A stretch of DNA of 64,000 bases from Pinibacter soli (GTDB lineage Bacteria; Bacteroidota; Bacteroidia; Chitinophagales; Chitinophagaceae), in assembly GCF_029961145.1 (NCBI RefSeq), contig NZ_JASBRG010000008.1:1-64000 (forward strand), given 5' to 3'. Shown here piece after piece: positions 60,195 through 64,000 of the stretch (its first letter is position 1; each line of letters opens with the position of its first letter). Under the pieces are notes generated by a model. It was given only the letters and a program-made list of their open reading frames with translations. It did no database searches and had not been told where the DNA came from. A program made the position numbers and the translations under genes.

Positions 60195-61700
60195 ATGCCT
60201 AACAGCCTGAACCCGGTGATCATACAGTTTTTTCATTGGTATTATCCCGGCAATGGGAGACTCTGGAACGATTTCGTTGCCGAAGCTCCCAATCTCGCAA
60301 AATATGGTTTTACAAACGTATGGTTTCCCCCAGCGTACAAAGGATGCAATGGTGGTTATTCAATTGGTTATGATGCCTATGATCTCTTTGATCTCGGTGA
60401 GTTTGATCAGAAAGGAACCATTCCTACAAAATACGGTACCAAAGAGCAATACCTAAAAGCAATTGAAGCGGCACACCAAAATAACATGGGTGTGATTGCG
60501 GACGCCGTTTTTAATCACAAAGCCGGAGCGGATGAATTGGAAAAATTTACAGTAAAGAAAGTAAACCCTGACAACAGAAATGAATTCATAAGCGATCATT
60601 TTGACATTGAAGCGTGGACAAAATTTACATTTCCCGGACGGAAGGGAAAGTATTCTGAATTTATTTGGGATCACAAATGTTTTTCCGGAGTAGACTGGGC
60701 AAACGATATAAATGAAGACGGTGTGTACAGCATTCAGAACGAATATGGCGAAGGGTGGGAAGAGGTAATGGAAAGTGAGTTGGGCAATTACGATTACCTG
60801 ATGTATGCGGATATTGAGTTTCGCAACGCTGCTGTTCGTGAAGAATTGAAATACTGGGGCAAATGGTATTTAGAACAAACGCATGTCGATGGTTTCCGAT
60901 TAGATGCAGTTAAACACATTGCATCTTATTTTTTTAATGAATGGATAGACTACATCCGTTCGTTAAAAGAAGAGTATACGCCGATGATTGGTGAATACTG
61001 GAACATTCACGATGTAAATGCTTTGCTTCGTTATATCGACGTTACCAAAGGCAGAATGCAATTGTTTGATGCACCGCTCCATCACAATTTTTACACCGCA
61101 TCAAAAGCGGGGAAAGATTTTGATCTGCGTAATATTTTTAATAACACGTTGGTGCAGCAGCTTCCAACCCATGCGGTTACAATAGTTGACAATCATGACA
61201 CGCAGCCGTTGCAATCGCTGGAATCGCCGGTGGAAGACTGGTTCAAGCCGCTTGCCATGAGCATGATCTTATTGCGGGTAGATGGCACTCCTTGTGTTTT
61301 TCACCCGGCTTTATACGGAGCGGAGTATACTGACAATGGGCATGATGGAAATGGTTACGATATTAAAATTTCACCCGTAGATATTTTACCAGCGCTTTTA
61401 AGAGCAAGAAAGGATTTTGCATTTGGAATGCAGCGCGATTATTTCAATCACGCCAACTGCATCGGATGGACAAGAGAAGGAATTAATGAAGTCGCCGGAT
61501 CTGGTTGCGCAGTTATTTTATCGAACGGCACTGAAGGATTTAAGGATATGCAAATGGGAAACACACACGCCAATGAAACGTTTGTAGATCTGCTTGGAAG
61601 AAGAAAAGAAAAAGTAAAACTCAACGGAGACGGATGGGGGAAGTTTGTGTGTGATGGAGGTAGTGTGTCGGTGTGGGTGAGAGAGACAATTAATAATTAA
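60195..61700 (+). CDS. Alpha-amylase (GH13), cytoplasmic
   Basis: A 501-residue glycoside hydrolase family 13 enzyme hydrolysing alpha-1,4-glucans. There is no signal peptide, so it is cytoplasmic. The nucleophile Asp237 is in GFRLDAVKH, the acid/base Glu267 in MIGEYWNIHD and the transition-state Asp335 in VDNHDTQPL. The earlier conserved region VIADAVFNHKAGAD is present. Length and motifs fit the GH13_5-type bacterial amylases. It presumably breaks down glycogen or imported maltodextrins. No regulator or transporter lies beside it, and it appears to be transcribed alone. Confidence 0.93.
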   Translation: MPNSLNPVIIQFFHWYYPGNGRLWNDFVAEAPNLAKYGFTNVWFPPAYKGCNGGYSIGYDAYDLFDLGEFDQKGTIPTKYGTKEQYLKAIEAAHQNNMGVIADAVFNHKAGADELEKFTVKKVNPDNRNEFISDHFDIEAWTKFTFPGRKGKYSEFIWDHKCFSGVDWANDINEDGVYSIQNEYGEGWEEVMESELGNYDYLMYADIEFRNAAVREELKYWGKWYLEQTHVDGFRLDAVKHIASYFFNEWIDYIRSLKEEYTPMIGEYWNIHDVNALLRYIDVTKGRMQLFDAPLHHNFYTASKAGKDFDLRNIFNNTLVQQLPTHAVTIVDNHDTQPLQSLESPVEDWFKPLAMSMILLRVDGTPCVFHPALYGAEYTDNGHDGNGYDIKISPVDILPALLRARKDFAFGMQRDYFNHANCIGWTREGINEVAGSGCAVILSNGTEGFKDMQMGNTHANETFVDLLGRRKEKVKLNGDGWGKFVCDGGSVSVWVRETINN

Positions 61701-61815
61701 AAATTAATAGGTGTTACACACTAATCCAAAAATCTTTTTTTTCGGTTTGACTAGTAACAAAGGCCGAATTCCGAATGAATGTTGCGTTATTAATTGTTAA
61801 TTATTAATTATTAAT
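61690..61815. repeat. Inverted repeat of TTAATAATTAA type
   Basis: AATTAATAATTAAAAATTAA (from 61689) faces TTATTAATTGTTAATTATTA and on (about 61787-61815). It overlaps the end of the amylase gene and belongs to the same phrase family as 24378-24513 and 62395-62510. Confidence 0.6.
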
Positions 61816-61863
61816 TAGCTCTCCGCTTGGCATAGTTTTTTTAACCTTATTGTAAATTTCACT

Positions 61864-62370
61864 ATGGACGCGCATGAAAAAAACGACCTGCAAAAGCTTA
61901 AAGAACTCGTAGAGGATATTCGTATCTGCATGTTCACAATTGTTGATGATCACTCTAAAATAAGCAGTAGGCCTATGTCTACAGTGAAGATCGATGAGAG
62001 TGGTTACATATGGTTTTTTACAAACGAATATTCAGAAACTATACAAGAATTATCAAAAGATAATGTGGTGAGTTTGATTTATGCTCATCCTTCGAAAAAT
62101 ATTTACGTTGATATTAAAGGGGCAACCTCTGTAATTATCGATAAGGATAGAATAAAAGAATTATGGAACCCAATGTTGAAAGCATGGTTCCCTAAAGGAA
62201 TTGATGATCCTAAGCTTTGCCTCATCAAAGTTGCTCCGCAAGAAGCTTATTATTGGAAGAACTCTTCTAACCAGGCAATAGTATTTCTGAATATTTTGAA
62301 AGCTATTGCAACAAGAGAGCAATACTCAGAAGGAGAGCACGGTAAGATAAAGATCAATCAGCCAGTGTAA
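61864..62370 (+). CDS. Pyridoxamine 5'-phosphate oxidase family / general stress protein 26
   Basis: A 168-residue split-barrel flavin-fold protein, close to the general stress protein 26 group: VEDIRICMFTIVDDHSKISS, RPMSTVKIDESGYIWFFTNE, VVSLIYAHPSKNIYVDIKGA, then MLKAWFPKGIDDPKLCLIKV. It probably binds FMN or FAD; the substrate is unknown. It is separated from the amylase gene by an inverted repeat and followed by another repeat and a terminator. Confidence 0.88.
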   Translation: MDAHEKNDLQKLKELVEDIRICMFTIVDDHSKISSRPMSTVKIDESGYIWFFTNEYSETIQELSKDNVVSLIYAHPSKNIYVDIKGATSVIIDKDRIKELWNPMLKAWFPKGIDDPKLCLIKVAPQEAYYWKNSSNQAIVFLNILKAIATREQYSEGEHGKIKINQPV

Positions 62371-62394
62371 TAGCGTTTTGATCCGTACCTCTTT

Positions 62395-62510
62395 TTAATT
62401 AATAATTAATAATGAATAGGGTTGCATTCTTGTTTTCGATCTCCCAGAACGGACGCATGAGCAAAAAGTGCAGAGGAACGAAATATTAATTTTTAATTAT
62501 TATTAATTAC
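62395..62510. repeat. Inverted repeat of TTAATAATTAA type
   Basis: TTAATTAATAATTAATAATG (from 62395) with AATAGGG faces ATTTTTAATTATTATTAATT with ACCC (about 62488-62511). It is the third copy of this phrase family in the window and lies downstream of the stress protein gene. Confidence 0.6.
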
Positions 62511-62538
62511 CCAAATAGTTATTGTGTTAAAGCATCGC

Positions 62539-62574
62539 AGGAGAGTTCATTAGTTGGCTCTCCTTTGTTTTTTT
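62539..62574 (+). terminator. Rho-independent terminator
   Basis: AGGAGAG (62539-62545) and CTCTCCT (62558-62564) form a 7-bp stem with a 12-nt loop. TTGTTTTTTT follows. It ends the stress-protein transcript and lies 16 nt before the next ATG, so the exporter gene needs a promoter nearby or read-through. Confidence 0.8.
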
Positions 62575-62589
62575 AAATAGATTAATTAC

Positions 62590-63639
62590 ATGCAAACCTT
62601 TAATCTTCGGCTGAAACAAATTATTATCGTCATCATTATCGTGTTGCTGATCTACGTTGTGTTGCATGAACTCATCGCATTTGTGCCCGGCTTCTTGGGC
62701 GCAATAACACTTTATGTTTTAAGCAGGGCAAATTATTTTCAATTGGTCTATCAGCGAAAATGGAAACGTGGCTGGTCGGCGATGCTTATTATTTTTTATT
62801 ACACTTTAGTAATTGGACTGCCAATCTATCTCGCCGTTACCTTGATAAGTCCCAAGATAGATTTACTGATACACAACAGTGACCAGGTTATTGCAAGTTT
62901 TAAAAAAGCAATCAATCATGTTCAGGCTAATTTTAGAACGCAATTTATATCCGAAAAAAAACTGGATGAATCACTGAATGCTGTCAGCCAGTATATTCCT
63001 TCACTGGTAAATAGTACAGCAAATGTGATTACTAATGTAGTACTGATGTTGTTTGTTCTTTATCACATGCTCATAAACGGAAGAGCCATGGAGCGAAATC
63101 TTGCACGTTTCATTCCTTTAAAACCTTCTAATGTAAATACGCTTGCATCAGAAACAAAGAAGATGGTGAAAGCCAATGCTATTGGTATTCCTATCATTTC
63201 ATTAGTGCAGGGAACTGTTGCAATGCTTGGCTACTTCATATTTGGAGTAGATGAGTATTTGCTGTGGGGATTTATAACCGGTGTGTTTGCCTTCTTTCCT
63301 GTTGTAGGCACAGCAATCGTTTGGGGCCCATTGGTTATCTATATGTATGGCATAGGTATGAACTGGCAGGCAACATGGTTGGTCGTTTATAGTTTGCTGA
63401 TAACGGGTAATGTAGACTATTTGATTCGCGTTACTTTACTCAAGAAAATGGGTGACATACATCCCATTATCACGATCTTCGGAGTTATTGTGGGGTTGAA
63501 TTTATTTGGATTTATCGGCGTGGTTTTCGGACCGTTGCTCATTAGCTACATTTTGATTCTTATTGAAATTTATGTAAACGAATTTGTAGAAAATGATTTC
63601 ACAATAACCGAGGAAGTGACCGCCGATTCTACATTGTGA
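62590..63639 (+). CDS. AI-2E family (PerM-like) transporter
   Basis: A 349-residue membrane protein with about seven to eight helices of the AI-2 exporter/PerM type. The signature regions are LYHMLINGRAMERNLARFIP, NAIGIPIISLVQGTVAMLGY, WGFITGVFAFFPVVGTAIVW and NLFGFIGVVFGPLLISYILI. Members export small molecules such as autoinducer-2 or act in ion homeostasis; substrates differ, so none is assigned here. It lies directly after a terminator, with few bases for its own promoter. Confidence 0.9.
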   Translation: MQTFNLRLKQIIIVIIIVLLIYVVLHELIAFVPGFLGAITLYVLSRANYFQLVYQRKWKRGWSAMLIIFYYTLVIGLPIYLAVTLISPKIDLLIHNSDQVIASFKKAINHVQANFRTQFISEKKLDESLNAVSQYIPSLVNSTANVITNVVLMLFVLYHMLINGRAMERNLARFIPLKPSNVNTLASETKKMVKANAIGIPIISLVQGTVAMLGYFIFGVDEYLLWGFITGVFAFFPVVGTAIVWGPLVIYMYGIGMNWQATWLVVYSLLITGNVDYLIRVTLLKKMGDIHPIITIFGVIVGLNLFGFIGVVFGPLLISYILILIEIYVNEFVENDFTITEEVTADSTL

Positions 63640-63757
63640 GGTTTGAATTCTACATGAATTTAACGTTTTGCCAATGGCATCCTGTTTTAAATAGTACACT
63701 AGTTAAAAGAATATTTACCGCAGTCTTTGAGACCGCATTCACTAAAAAATAAGTACT

Positions 63758-64000
63758 ATGAAACGGAAAAAAATCCTTGTGAAAGTTATTGGAATTACAT
63801 TACTAAGTGCGATAACGATAAGAGCGTTTAGTCAGGAACAACAAACAAATTATGAAAGCAAACTGTCACCAAAATTTGGGATTAAGGGTGGGATAAATCT
63901 TTCCAATTTGCACGCAGACAATGTTGATGATGAACACATGAAAATAGGAGCAAACTTTGGTGTGTATGCTAAGCTTCCCGTTACTACAGGTTTCTCTATT
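63758..64000 (+). CDS. PorT-like outer-membrane protein, 5' part
   Basis: The first 81 codons of a gene cut by the window end. The signal peptide MKRKKILVKVIGITLLSAIT ends near AFS-QEQQ. The beta-barrel begins with FGIKGGINLSNLHADN and IGANFGVYAKLP, as in PorT/OMP_b-brl proteins like the one at 30809. Start at the ATG at 63758. Confidence 0.75.
   Translation, partial: MKRKKILVKVIGITLLSAITIRAFSQEQQTNYESKLSPKFGIKGGINLSNLHADNVDDEHMKIGANFGVYAKLPVTTGFSI

Noticed and set aside
1-64000. tRNA, rRNA, transposase, prophage or integrase genes
   Set aside because: I looked for these on both strands and saw none; the region appears to be core chromosome with intergenic repeats.

Overview
The window is chromosomal DNA of a Bacteroidota bacterium, most likely a member of the Chitinophagaceae. 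This rests on SusC/CarboxypepD-type TonB receptors, PorT- and OmpA-like outer-membrane proteins, a DUF6340-type lipoprotein, moderate-to-low GC, promoters of the TAnnTTTG class, and few purine-rich ribosome binding sites. I saw no rRNA, tRNA, CRISPR array, transposase or phage gene.

Layout. 1-9000: small hypotheticals, a lipoprotein, an AraC regulator, a DUF2306 membrane protein and a large TonB receptor. 9298-13732: an OmpA-type protein and a TPR histidine kinase/LuxR response-regulator pair. 14495-30720: a sulfate-assimilation region in the order Rrf2 regulator, cysJ, cysI, cobA-hemD fusion, cysE, cysK, cysH (APS-reductase type), cysD, TonB receptor, cysG(N)-TauE fusion, cysN. Together these cover sulfate uptake and activation, reduction to sulfite and sulfide, sirohaem synthesis and cysteine synthesis. 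31697-39348: an acyltransferase and a MarR-controlled RND efflux operon. 39471-44657: a very large TraB/GumN protein and a PIN/excisionase toxin-antitoxin pair. 44836-48208: a methionine operon (cystathionine gamma-synthase, QueF-like protein, homoserine dehydrogenase) behind a SAM-I riboswitch. 48416-50464: a WYL regulator with GyrI-like and SRPBCC proteins. 50630-55799: OmpA lipoprotein, repeat protein, uvrA. 55926-64000: an XRE regulator, stress-type proteins (two flavin-reductase-fold proteins, PA2169 family, lmo0937 family, YihY), an alpha-amylase, an AI-2E-type exporter and the start of a PorT-like protein.

Most notable signals. (1) The cysJ leader encodes a 10-residue peptide with three consecutive Cys codons, followed by mutually exclusive antiterminator and terminator helices: a complete cysteine attenuator. 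(2) The TonB receptor of the same region has a second Cys-rich leader peptide (Cys-Cys-Pro-Cys) inside a structured 5' leader. (3) Both leaders sit behind the same operator plus -7 box arrangement with identical 20-nt spacing, which suggests a shared regulon with the adjacent Rrf2 protein. (4) The SAM-riboswitch operon carries a QueF-fold protein that has lost the catalytic cysteine. (5) Precorrin-2 dehydrogenase is fused to a TauE/SafE permease. (6) Many gene junctions, including most inside the sulfur cluster, carry imperfect inverted repeats built from different short sequence phrases.
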